A DNA stretch of 15,006 nt from CAUJGQ01 sp042408665 (GCA_042408665.1 JBHOQW010000034.1:1-15006); one strand, 5' to 3'; counted from the first letter of the stretch, positions 6,526 through 13,517 are shown. Numbers and translations: made by a program. Notes: generated from the sequence alone by a model not told the origin.

Positions 6526-6981
6526 ATGACGGTTTCGGTTAAAGAGCTCGGTCACATCGTCCTGTACGTGCGCAACTTGGAGCGGTCGGTGGCCTTCTAC
6601 CGGGACGTGCTCGGCTGGCGGCAGATCCCGTCGCCGCCCGGCGCGCCGGTGGCCCTGTTCTCCAGCGGCCGCACCCACCATGAGCTGCTGCTCATTGAGG
6701 TCGGCCCCGACGCCCAGCCCATCCCTCAGGGCCGGCGGGTGGGCCTCTACCACTTCGGGCTCAAGGTCGGCGACTCAGACGAGGAGCTGCGCGAGGCGCT
6801 GCGCCGGGTGCAGGAGGCCGGCGTGCCGGTGGTGGGCATGAGCGACCACACCGTCAGCCACAGCCTGTACATCCTCGATCCGGACGGCAACGAGATCGAG
6901 CTGTACGTGGATGTGCCGGGCGTGGACTGGCGGCACCACCCGGAGCTGGTGCTCACCCCCACCCGGCCACTGCGGCTGTGA
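6526..6981 (+). CDS. VOC-superfamily protein (glyoxalase/extradiol dioxygenase-like)
   Basis: 151 residues with two beta-alpha-beta-beta-beta modules. The N-terminal module reads LGHIVLYVRNLERSVAFYRD, then a THHELLLIEVG strand. The second begins at YHFGLKV and ends LDPDGNEIELYVD. Metal-ligand candidates at the standard positions are His10, His76 and Glu125; the His51-His52 pair is characteristic of dioxygenase-like members. These proteins bind a divalent metal and catalyse varied reactions (ring cleavage, lyase, epimerase), and single-domain ones are hard to assign. ATG 6526 follows GGGAGG by 8 nt and excludes a longer in-frame version. It lies 33 bp before the hydratase gene, so the two are probably co-transcribed. 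Confidence 0.88.
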   Translation: MTVSVKELGHIVLYVRNLERSVAFYRDVLGWRQIPSPPGAPVALFSSGRTHHELLLIEVGPDAQPIPQGRRVGLYHFGLKVGDSDEELREALRRVQEAGVPVVGMSDHTVSHSLYILDPDGNEIELYVDVPGVDWRHHPELVLTPTRPLRL

Positions 6982-7014
6982 GCGCGGCGGCAACCGCGGG
7001 CACCCGGAGGCGCC

Positions 7015-7803
7015 ATGTCCTACCAACACCTGCTCGTGCAGCGGGACGGCCCCACGGCGCGCGTCACGCTTAACCGCCCGCAGGTGCACAACGCGCTCAA
7101 TGATGCCCTCATCGGTGAGCTGCGGGACGCCTTTCGGGCGCTGGCCGTGGACAACGGGGTGCGGGCCGTGGTGCTGACGGGCGCCGGGCTCTCCTTCTGC
7201 GCCGGCGCCGACCTGGCCTGGATGCACGCGGCGGTGAACTACACCGTGGAAGAGAACCTGGCCGACGCCCTCAACCTGGTGGCCATGCTGGAGGCGATCG
7301 ATACCTGCCCCAAACCGGTGATCGCGCGGGTGAACGGCGCGGCGCTGGCGGGGGGGTGCGGCCTGGTGGCGGCGTGCGACATCGCCGTGGCGGTGGACAC
7401 GGCGCGCTTCGGCTTCACCGAGGCGCGGCTGGGGCTGGTGCCGGCCACCATCTCCCCCTACGTGGTGCGCAAGATCGGCGAGTCGCACGCCCGGGCGCTG
7501 TTCCTCACCGCCGAACGGTTCGAGGCGCCGCGGGCGGCCGCCATCGGCCTGGTGCACGAGGTGGTGCCGCCCGAGCAGCTCGACGCCGCGGTGGAGCGCG
7601 TCCTGCGCAACGTGCTGGCCGGCGGCCCCCGCGCCCAAGCGGAGAACAAGGCCCTGCTGGCCGGGATCCGGAACCTGCCCGCCGCCGAGCTGGGGCGCTA
7701 TACGGCCGAGATCATCGCCCGCCTGCGCACCAGCCCGGAGGGACAGGAGGGCCTGCGCGCCTTCCTGGAAAAGCGCCCGCCGCGCTGGACCCTCCCCGCG
7801 TGA
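7015..7803 (+). CDS. Enoyl-CoA hydratase/isomerase family, methylglutaconyl-CoA hydratase (LiuC)-like
   Basis: 262 residues, normal for crotonase-fold enzymes, which form homo-oligomers in the cytoplasm and stabilise acyl-CoA enolates. The oxyanion-hole segment CAGADL (62-67) and the second oxyanion segment AGGCG (112-116) are present. Crotonases normally have two catalytic glutamates. Here the first position is Gly116, while the second is kept as Glu136 in FGFTEARLGL. Gly at the first site together with the LVPATISPYVVRKIG block is what I recall from LiuC/AtuE-type glutaconyl-CoA hydratases of leucine and acyclic terpene breakdown. The rest of a leu/liu cluster is not in the window, so the substrate remains an inference. 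GGAGG lies 4 nt before the ATG. Confidence 0.9.
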   Translation: MSYQHLLVQRDGPTARVTLNRPQVHNALNDALIGELRDAFRALAVDNGVRAVVLTGAGLSFCAGADLAWMHAAVNYTVEENLADALNLVAMLEAIDTCPKPVIARVNGAALAGGCGLVAACDIAVAVDTARFGFTEARLGLVPATISPYVVRKIGESHARALFLTAERFEAPRAAAIGLVHEVVPPEQLDAAVERVLRNVLAGGPRAQAENKALLAGIRNLPAAELGRYTAEIIARLRTSPEGQEGLRAFLEKRPPRWTLPA

Positions 7804-7827
7804 CGGACGACGCACCGGCCGCTGGCA

Positions 7828-7846
7828 ACGCCGGCCCGGCCGGCGT
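7828..7846. promoter_or_regulatory. Perfect 7-bp inverted repeat ACGCCGG-N5-CCGGCGT (operator or weak terminator)
   Basis: The repeat lies 25 nt after the hydratase stop and ends on the first base of a putative -10 box (7846-7851). It fills most of the spacer between CTGGCA (7822-7827) and TAGGAT. It could be an operator for the downstream promoter, or a short terminator hairpin for the hydratase; there is no U-tract. Confidence 0.35.
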
Positions 7847-7851
7847 AGGAT
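7846..7851 (+). promoter_or_regulatory. Putative -10 box TAGGAT before the interrupted winged-helix gene
   Basis: TAGGATGG, identical to the octamer at 3076. CTGGCA (four of six -35 positions) lies 18 bp upstream. This is one of the two best-formed promoter candidates in the window. Confidence 0.4.
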
Positions 7852-7922
7852 GGGGGACGGCGCGGCTCCCGAAGCTATGGATGCGGGGGGACGAGGGGCG
7901 ATGGGGCGGCAGCGGCCGAGCC

Positions 7923-8222
7923 ATGCGCCCTGTGCCCCAGTCTTCATCGCGTGTAAGGGCGGAGGTATGGGTGAACGGCCGGTGGGTGAGCCTCGGGCCC
8001 AAGGAGTACCTGGTCCTGGCGTTCCTCTACCGGCGACGCGGCGCCCTTGTCACGAAGGGGGAGCTGGCGGCATATGTGTGGCCCGAGTTCCAGGGGGCAC
8101 TGAGCGATTACCACCTCATACAGCTCATCTCCCGCCTGCGCCGCAAGCTGGAACAGGACCCGGAGCGCCCGCGCTAGGTACTCACGGTGCGCGGGCTCGG
8201 CAACCGCTTGGCCGCCTCTTGA
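7923..8222 (+). pseudogene. OmpR/PhoB-type winged-helix DNA-binding domain interrupted by in-frame TAG
   Basis: The first 84 codons encode an OmpR-type winged-helix domain: a beta-strand start VRAEVWVNGRWVSL, GPKEYLVLAFLYRRRG, LVTKGELAAYVW, and recognition helix YHLIQLISRLRRKLE with the usual basic face. A TAG at 8175-8177 then stops translation after PERPR. The same frame continues with VLTVRGLGNRLAAS to TGA at 8220. Family members read PxRYIxTVRGxGYRL here, so TAG stands exactly where a Tyr codon (TAC/TAT) is expected and the wing hairpin is lost. There is no receiver, sensor or output domain in front. Possible starts are ATG 7923 (weak ribosome-binding site) or GTG 7971 (GGAGG 5 nt upstream). 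It is a pseudogene, a sequencing error or a read-through gene; the first seems most likely. Confidence 0.75.
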
Positions 8223-8244
8223 CCCGCGCCGCTCCGACCCGCTC

Positions 8245-8324
8245 GGGCCTCACCCTGCCGGCCCTCACCCCCGACCCCTCACCCGCACGCGGGTGAGGGG
8301 TGGCCACCGGCGGGGGTGAGGCCC
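8245..8324. repeat. Nested GC-rich hairpin element, sister of the palindrome at 1260
   Basis: The inner palindrome has perfect 13-bp arms, ACCCCTCACCCGC (8274-8286) and its complement (8289-8301), with an AC loop. An outer perfect 11-bp pair, GGGCCTCACCC (8245-8255) with GGGTGAGGCCC (8314-8324), encloses it. It starts 23 nt after the interrupted winged-helix frame and could stop transcription before the response regulator, although it has no U-tract. The core matches the palindrome at 1260-1283 apart from a compensating A/T exchange. Confidence 0.75.
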
Positions 8325-8352
8325 CGCACTACCCATCGCCTGCCGGCTCTGC

Positions 8353-8358
8353 TACGCT
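8353..8358 (+). promoter_or_regulatory. Putative -10 box TACGCT for the NarL-type regulator
   Basis: TACGCTGG lies 65 nt upstream of the GTG start, just beyond the large hairpin. The -35 candidate (TACCCA, 17 bp upstream) is weak. Confidence 0.3.
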
Positions 8359-8423
8359 GGGTGCCCCGATGCCGGTAAGGCCCCGCTGGCCGGGACTGCC
8401 GGTGGCAGGGCAAGGAGCGGCTT

Positions 8424-9116
8424 GTGAGCGAGGCAGGGCGGGTGCGGGTGTTCATTGTGGACGACAACGCCCTCTTCCGGGACGGACTCGCCACGCTCCT
8501 GCGCCAGCTCCCCGACATCGAGGTGGTGGGCACCGCCGCCGGAGGTGAGGAGGCGGTGCGCCGCGCGCCTGTGCTGCGTCCGCACGTGGTGCTGATGGAC
8601 GTGGCCATGGCCGGCATCGGCGGCGTGGAGGCCACGCGCCGCCTGCTGACCGCGTACCCATCCGCCGCCGTCTGCATGCTCACCGTCTCCGAGCAGTGGT
8701 CGGACCTGTTCGCCGCCGTGCGCGCCGGGGCCCGCGGGTACCTGCTCAAGACCGCCTGTCTGGCCGAGCTGACGCGCGCCATCCACACCCTGGCGGAGGG
8801 CGGCGCCCTCATCACCCCGCACCTGGCCCGGGACCTGCTGACGGCCTTTCAGCGGCTGTCCAAGCCTAGGGCCGAGACGGGCACCGAACGGCTCACCGCG
8901 CGCGAGCAACAGATCTTGGGGCTGGTCGGGCGCGGCCTGAGCAACCAGGACATCGCCGCGCGCCTGTGCATTACCGAGAACACGGTCAAAGTGCACCTGC
9001 GCAACATCCTGGACAAGCTGCACGTGCACTCCCGCGCCCACGCCGCCGCCATCGCCGCCCGCGCCGGGCTCACCGGTCCGATCCGCCCCATGGACGAAGA
9101 CGCGGCCGAGGAGTGA
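8424..9116 (+). CDS. NarL/FixJ-family (LuxR-type) response regulator
   Basis: 230 residues: an N-terminal receiver and a C-terminal LuxR helix-turn-helix. The receiver shows the acidic pair in FIVDDN (D13, D14), phospho-acceptor Asp59 in VVLMDVAM, the switch Thr/Ser near 87-89 and Lys109 in GYLLKTA. The DNA-binding part runs from about 155 to 217: LTAREQQILGLVGRGLSNQDIAARLCITENTVKVHLRNILDKL, a complete LuxR signature. A histidine kinase would normally phosphorylate it, but none lies next to it, so it is an orphan here. The start is GTG 8424 with AAGGAG 6 nt upstream. It converges on the beta-helix gene, with only 8 bp between the two stop codons. Confidence 0.95.
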   Translation: MSEAGRVRVFIVDDNALFRDGLATLLRQLPDIEVVGTAAGGEEAVRRAPVLRPHVVLMDVAMAGIGGVEATRRLLTAYPSAAVCMLTVSEQWSDLFAAVRAGARGYLLKTACLAELTRAIHTLAEGGALITPHLARDLLTAFQRLSKPRAETGTERLTAREQQILGLVGRGLSNQDIAARLCITENTVKVHLRNILDKLHVHSRAHAAAIAARAGLTGPIRPMDEDAAEE

Positions 9117-9124
9117 CCGCACGC

Positions 9125-11443
9125 TTAGGGACCGCCCACCTGCGTGGGGATGAGCCAGGTGGCCCGCTGGCCCACGCACACCTGCAGGCGGTCGCCACGC
9201 TCCAGGGTGAAGACGCCGCGCGGCGCGGTGCTGGGCAGCCCCGGTCCCCACGCCTTCCAGCCGTCCCGGTCCAAGCGCCAGACCACCGCCGCGCGCTGCG
9301 CCTCGGCCGGTGTGAGCCCGGCCACGGCGTCCACCACCAGCAGGCCGGCGGCGCCCGACCAGGTGACCGGCGTGCAGCCGGGATCCAGCGGGATGCGCAT
9401 GGTGAAGCCGCCGCTGCTGGCCAGCGCCGCGCTCGTGCTCTCCCCACCCGGGGTGGGCGTGGGCGTCGGCATCATGCCGGGCGACGGCCCCGGCGTGGGT
9501 CCGGAGGGCATGGCGGTACCGGCGGGCGGTGGGGTGGGCGCGGCCGTGCCTGGCGCCTGGTTGCGGAAGGGCACAAACGTCACCAGCCCCAGCACCGGGT
9601 CATCGACCTGGTGCCAGATCACGCCCTCCACGTCGGCCGGGCGACGCAGACCCCAGTCGTTGTCCGTGGCCAGCACGGGCACGGTGGTACCGACGAGGCG
9701 CAGAGCGCAGCCCACCACGGCCGTGCAGGGACCGATGAACACAATCACGTTGCCGGTGATCTCGGTGTCGTAGGGCTGGGTGCCGGGGTCGCCGGGGGCG
9801 GTGGAGGGGGAGATGAGGATGGCCGTGCGCGCGCCGGAGATCTTGAACTGGTTGTTGGTGACCACCGTGGTGCGCGCCCCGAAGATGTGCAGCCCTACCG
9901 TGTCGCGGATGAGCACGTTGCCGGAGAGGTTGTTGGAGAGCGGGACGATCGGGTCCGCCACCCAGCCGATGCGGATGCCGGCCGCGGCCGGCGCCACGTG
10001 CGACTCCACGTGGTTGCCCTGAATCGTGTTGCGCAACGACGCGCCGTAGACGATGATGCCGTCGCTTTTCTCGTCCGTCAGGGTATTGTTGGAGATAGTG
10101 GAGTTGACCACGTCTTTGAGGGCGATGCCGCGCCAGTTGTTGCGGAAGGTGTTGCCGTCGATCAGGTGCTCACCGCCGCCGTCGGAGCACAGCCAGATGC
10201 CGGCGATGAGCTGGTTGGTGAACAGGTTGGTCTTGATCGTCACGGCGTCGCTCACGTCGTTAGCGGGTGCGCCCAGGCACTCGGTGGAGACGATGCCGAA
10301 GCCGGTCTGGTTCTGGCCCACCTGCAAGAGCGGCGTGAACACGAAGCGGGAGTTGCCTTGGATGGTGTTGTCGTGGATGTTGGCGTGGTCGCTGTTGGAG
10401 AGGATGATGCCGTTATCAATGGGCAAATCCTCGGCACCGATGATGTTGTTGGCGATCTCGGTGTAGCTGTCGTTGTTGAGATGGAACGCCGCCTTCGCCG
10501 ACGTGCGGGCCGTGCACTCCACTACACCGGCGATCGGGGTTGGTGGCGTGCGCGGCGGCGTGCATCCTCCGATTTGCAGGTTCCGTATGATCACATGGAG
10601 CGATGGGCTACCCTGCGCCGTGACCTGAAACACCGGGATAGGGCGGGTCGCGGTCAGCACTACTTTCCCGGAGTCCGGTTCGATGGTCACCAGTTTATTG
10701 ACTGTGACGGTCTCCCATATGCGAAAGAACTCAACATCAGGAAGAATGTGGATTGTGTCACCGTCACGCGCGGCTTCCAACGCGCGCTGGATAGTGAAAC
10801 AGGGGGTAGTACGAGATTGGCACCTGTTTGGCACACTATTTACAACATCCTGTCCCTTAAGCTGAGAGACAAAAAATACAGTTCCGGGAGGGACGAGCCT
10901 AATACCAGAAGCCGTTACGGTTGCACTTTGGCTACCAACCGAAACGAACTCTCGAACTACATCAGGGACAATTGATTGAATTGATAGTGTTTCGTTGACG
11001 CTTATACTTGTACAATCAGTTGCCGCATTAGCAGTGCAATTAAGAGTAAATGTTGTCGGTGATGGCGAAACTGGCGGACACGAACCGCTGTTTGGCGTAC
11101 ACGTAACCGATCCGGCAAAAATGTAATTGGTGTCAGTTGATGGGCGACTCACCGTTATACTGACCTGCAACGGTGGTGACGGTGGAGCTGAAATAGTGAT
11201 GCTGATGGTCAGCGTGCACGTCACCGTATCTCCCACAGAGGCTGTAGACCCACCGTCTGGGCCTGTGCAGGACTTGGTGACAGTTCCCAGAGTCTGCGCC
11301 CGCACCACCCCACCGCCCGGCCAGCACAGGGCGAGGAGCAAGAACGCGACGAGTGCAGCGCGCCTCAAGGTCGGTGCGGACGGGGCTCGCGGGCGCAGGG
11401 TCACGGGCCGGCCTCGGTTCGCACGAGCGCGTTCGCGGGGCAT
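9125..11443 (-). CDS. Secreted right-handed parallel beta-helix protein with DUF11-like N-domain and Pro/Thr linker
   Basis: 772 residues. A basic N-terminus and hydrophobic segment (28-42) ending GVVRA form a Sec signal peptide, with likely cleavage near 49. Residues 52-180 are Thr/Ser/Val-rich with GDTVTCTLTI, resembling a DUF11-like beta-sandwich. Residues 188-235 carry CFTIQRALEAARDGDTIHILP, the usual entry to pectin-lyase-like beta-helices. The helix follows to about 600, with repeated N-N-x-I/F-x-x-N turns, and ends in the typical TDNDWG...VDDPVLGLVTFVPF cap. A Pro/Thr linker (632-668) leads to a roughly 90-residue C-terminal domain (GCTPVTWSGA...VWRLD...GDRLQVCV) that I associate with Chloroflexota surface proteins. 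Its role is unknown; carbohydrate binding or adhesion is plausible. GTG 11404 is an alternative start giving a shorter signal peptide; neither start has a strong ribosome-binding site. G+C drops sharply from about 10,600 to 11,260. Confidence 0.88.
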   Translation of the reverse strand: MPRERARANRGRPVTLRPRAPSAPTLRRAALVAFLLLALCWPGGGVVRAQTLGTVTKSCTGPDGGSTASVGDTVTCTLTISITISAPPSPPLQVSITVSRPSTDTNYIFAGSVTCTPNSGSCPPVSPSPTTFTLNCTANAATDCTSISVNETLSIQSIVPDVVREFVSVGSQSATVTASGIRLVPPGTVFFVSQLKGQDVVNSVPNRCQSRTTPCFTIQRALEAARDGDTIHILPDVEFFRIWETVTVNKLVTIEPDSGKVVLTATRPIPVFQVTAQGSPSLHVIIRNLQIGGCTPPRTPPTPIAGVVECTARTSAKAAFHLNNDSYTEIANNIIGAEDLPIDNGIILSNSDHANIHDNTIQGNSRFVFTPLLQVGQNQTGFGIVSTECLGAPANDVSDAVTIKTNLFTNQLIAGIWLCSDGGGEHLIDGNTFRNNWRGIALKDVVNSTISNNTLTDEKSDGIIVYGASLRNTIQGNHVESHVAPAAAGIRIGWVADPIVPLSNNLSGNVLIRDTVGLHIFGARTTVVTNNQFKISGARTAILISPSTAPGDPGTQPYDTEITGNVIVFIGPCTAVVGCALRLVGTTVPVLATDNDWGLRRPADVEGVIWHQVDDPVLGLVTFVPFRNQAPGTAAPTPPPAGTAMPSGPTPGPSPGMMPTPTPTPGGESTSAALASSGGFTMRIPLDPGCTPVTWSGAAGLLVVDAVAGLTPAEAQRAAVVWRLDRDGWKAWGPGLPSTAPRGVFTLERGDRLQVCVGQRATWLIPTQVGGP

Positions 11444-11537
11444 GATATCACACGAGGTCGGGCTTCCCGCGTCGGGTTATGTTGCCTGCGCGCGGCCCGC
11501 GCAGACAGACACCGTTTGCGCCGCGCCCATCGGGGTA

Positions 11538-11566
11538 TGGACGAACGGCGCGCGCCTCCCTAGGCT
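11538..11566 (+). promoter_or_regulatory. Putative promoter TGGACG-17 bp-TAGGCT for the CsbD-tailed membrane protein
   Basis: The -35-like TGGACG (four of six) and the -10-like TAGGCT are 17 bp apart, 73 nt before ATG 11640. This is the other well-formed promoter candidate. Confidence 0.4.
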
Positions 11567-11599
11567 GTAACGTGATCAGTACGCCCGTCTCCCATGCCC

Positions 11600-11619
11600 C
11601 GGCGCCTTCACCGGCGCCG
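11600..11619 (+). other. Leader hairpin CGGCGCC-N6-GGCGCCG ahead of the start
   Basis: Perfect 7-bp arms with a TTCACC loop, 20 nt upstream of ATG 11640 and inside the presumed leader. It may stabilise the message or modulate ribosome access. No known leader RNA is recognised. Confidence 0.4.
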
Positions 11620-11639
11620 TACCACCCGTGAGGTGCACG

Positions 11640-12350
11640 ATGTTCCCACCCTTCCAGCGAACCGAGCCGCGCTTCCCCTGGCCTTTCCGCCGCCAACGCC
11701 GTCGCGGCCTGAGCCTGATGGTCCGCCGTCGCGCCAGCCGCGTCGGGAACCGCGTTGCCAACAACGCCACCGGCGCCATTCCCACCACCGGCGACCGTGC
11801 CGCCAATCGTGTCCGTGAGGCCGCGCTTACCGCCGCCGAGCGCGCTCGCCTGGCCGCCCTGGCCGCCCGCGCCGCCCTGACGGAGCGCCTGCCGGACGGC
11901 GCCGCCCCGGCCGTGCGCGACCGCCTCGCCCAGATGTCGCTCTCCGCCCTGCCCGCCGCCGAGCTGCTGGAGGGGCTGCCCTTCCTGCGCCGCCGCCGCT
12001 CGCTGCCGGCGCGGCTGGTCGGCGGTGTCGTGCCGATGTGGGCCGTCGGCGCCGCCGCCCTGGCCGGGTTCACCGCCGGGCTCGGGCTGGGCCTGTGGCT
12101 GGCCGAGCGACGCGCCGCCGCCGCACGCGCCGCCCAGGCGCTGGAGGCGCACGCCGACGAGATCAAGGCCCAGTGGCCGACCGTGACCGACGAGGACATC
12201 CAGCAGGCGCGCGGCCGCGCCGAGCGCCTGGCGGAGACCATCCGCCTCCGCACCGGCGAGGCCGCCGAGAAGGTCCTGGCCCAGATCCAGAACATCACCG
12301 GCGGCAAGGAGCACGCGAGCGCCGCCAGCGGTCAGGAAGCGGGAGCCTAA
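11640..12350 (+). CDS. Single-span membrane protein with CsbD-like C-terminal segment
   Basis: 236 residues. The N-terminus is very basic and aromatic (1-40). An Ala/Arg-rich helical region spans 52-120. One hydrophobic span (about 131-154) is rich in Gly/Ala, and a charged tail follows. Residues 173-217 read DEIKAQWPTVTDEDIQQARG, then a helix with RTGEAAEKVLAQIQ. This W-x-x-(V/L)-T-D-x-D pattern followed by a helix with a GE-AxxxVxxQ ending resembles the CsbD-like fold found in small stress-induced proteins, so a cell-envelope stress role is possible. The match is from memory and partial. ATG 11640 is preceded by TGAGGTG; an in-frame GTG at 11628 lacks a ribosome-binding site. It is divergent from the beta-helix gene and convergent with the next one. 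Confidence 0.8.
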   Translation: MFPPFQRTEPRFPWPFRRQRRRGLSLMVRRRASRVGNRVANNATGAIPTTGDRAANRVREAALTAAERARLAALAARAALTERLPDGAAPAVRDRLAQMSLSALPAAELLEGLPFLRRRRSLPARLVGGVVPMWAVGAAALAGFTAGLGLGLWLAERRAAAARAAQALEAHADEIKAQWPTVTDEDIQQARGRAERLAETIRLRTGEAAEKVLAQIQNITGGKEHASAASGQEAGA

Positions 12351-12454
12351 CCAGACCGACTCCCCCGGTCCCGGAAGCGGCCAGAACCGACAACCGAGCA
12401 CGCGACGCATGGACAAAACTGGACGCACCGGGGTGGCCGACAACTAAGCGGCTG

Positions 12455-13423
12455 CTACACGGCGGCGCGCGGCGCCAGCAGTGGGTGGCGCGTCAGGTCC
12501 AGGAGAGGCATCACCTCGCCCTCACAGGCCAGGCAGATGAGGTCGATGCCCTGGTACAAGGCAGGGTCAAAGCCGAGCAGGGCCGTGCTCACCGGCTGCT
12601 CGGCGCGGTACGTATAGGGTCCCACCAGGCAGACCAGGCGCGCATCGGCGGTGACGGATAGCAGCGGGCCGCGCACGGCCTGGAGCGCGCGGCGCAAGGA
12701 ACGACGCAGCCCGGCGCCGGCGGACAGCTCCGCGCCGGGCGGCTCACCAATCAGCGCCACCCCGGCCCCGCCCTTCAGCCGTTGCGCCACCCAGGCATCC
12801 TCGCACGGCACCTCCGCCGTGCGCCCCAGCTCTACCGCCCCGGCCACCTGCACGATGCGCTCGATCAGCTCGCGCAGGTGGCCTTCCCCGGCGGGCAGGC
12901 GGTGCAGCTCGCGGCTGTCGAGCTGGAAGTGGCCGGAGACGCGGTTGGTGAACTGCGCCCAGTGCGGCGCCAGCCCACCCCGCGCCGTGACGTAGCTCCC
13001 CTCCTCGTCGCTCTTTCGCAGGTAGACCGCCACGGGGAAGCGGATCTCGCCGTGGCCGCCCGGCACGAAGCGCGCCAGCGTCTCCTCGGCGCGCAGGATG
13101 AACTCGGAGATGGCCGGCTCCCGCTCCGGCAGCTCCGCGCCCTGCGGCACCCAGATCAGATACCCACCCTCCAGCCGTGCACTCAGCCGCTCCTCCAACG
13201 CCCGCTTGGCGGCGTACCACGGCCCCTCACCGTCCGGCGGCACGATGAAGACCAGCGCCGCGGCCAGCGGTCGGCCGTCCACCGCCCCCGCGGCGATCGT
13301 TGCCGAGGTATCCGGCACCGGCGCCACCGGCGCCAGGCGCACCGCCTGGGCGGTGCGCTCACCCAACCAATCGGCGAACAGGTGCAGACAGAGGCGCGCG
13401 GCGCGGTCGGCGGCGTCGCTCAT
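12455..13423 (-). CDS. Protein of unknown function, downstream of two receiver genes
   Basis: 322 residues that I do not recognise. No signal peptide, membrane span or nucleotide-binding motif is visible. The composition is that of a soluble alpha/beta protein with short hydrophobic strands (AAALVFIVPP, GGYLIWVPQG, ARLVCLVGPY, IDLICLACEG). A central block, IRFPVAVYLRKSDEEGSYVTARGG, and a helical stretch, EGHLRELIERIVQVAGAVEL, stand out, as do scattered cysteines near the C-terminus (LICLACEG). I chose ATG 13423 because GAGG lies 8 nt upstream; an in-frame GTG at 13450 has none. It is the third of three minus-strand genes, 94 bp after a CheY-like receiver, so it may be an effector of, or partner to, that signalling unit. 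That is inference from position only. Confidence 0.8.
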   Translation of the reverse strand: MSDAADRAARLCLHLFADWLGERTAQAVRLAPVAPVPDTSATIAAGAVDGRPLAAALVFIVPPDGEGPWYAAKRALEERLSARLEGGYLIWVPQGAELPEREPAISEFILRAEETLARFVPGGHGEIRFPVAVYLRKSDEEGSYVTARGGLAPHWAQFTNRVSGHFQLDSRELHRLPAGEGHLRELIERIVQVAGAVELGRTAEVPCEDAWVAQRLKGGAGVALIGEPPGAELSAGAGLRRSLRRALQAVRGPLLSVTADARLVCLVGPYTYRAEQPVSTALLGFDPALYQGIDLICLACEGEVMPLLDLTRHPLLAPRAAV

Positions 13424-13485
13424 CGTGGCGGCCTCACGGTCCAACGTCACTGTAGGTGGGAAGCGCCGTTACGATTCCCGCCTCC

Positions 13486-13491
13486 ACCATA
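13486..13491 (-). promoter_or_regulatory. Putative -10 box TATGGT before the unknown-function gene
   Basis: Read on the minus strand, TATGGTGG lies 62 nt upstream of ATG 13423, in the 94-bp gap after the receiver gene. No -35 is visible. If real, the gene can be transcribed independently of the receivers. Confidence 0.3.
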
Positions 13492-13517
13492 GCCGGAGCG
13501 CGCGTGTGGCGCACCTC

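Noticed and set aside
4621..6753. Very long open frame on the minus strand opposite the MFS and SDR genes
   Set aside because: Its product is Gly/His/Gln/Arg-rich low-complexity sequence with no domain, and it is exactly antisense to clear genes. Long antisense frames are expected in GC-rich coding DNA.
8966..10975. Long plus-strand open frame across the beta-helix gene
   Set aside because: It crosses the end of the response regulator and runs antisense to a protein with a signal peptide and a full beta-helix. Its own translation shows no family.
13424..13450. GTG start nine codons upstream of the unknown-function gene
   Set aside because: It has no ribosome-binding site, whereas ATG 13423 has GAGG at good spacing.
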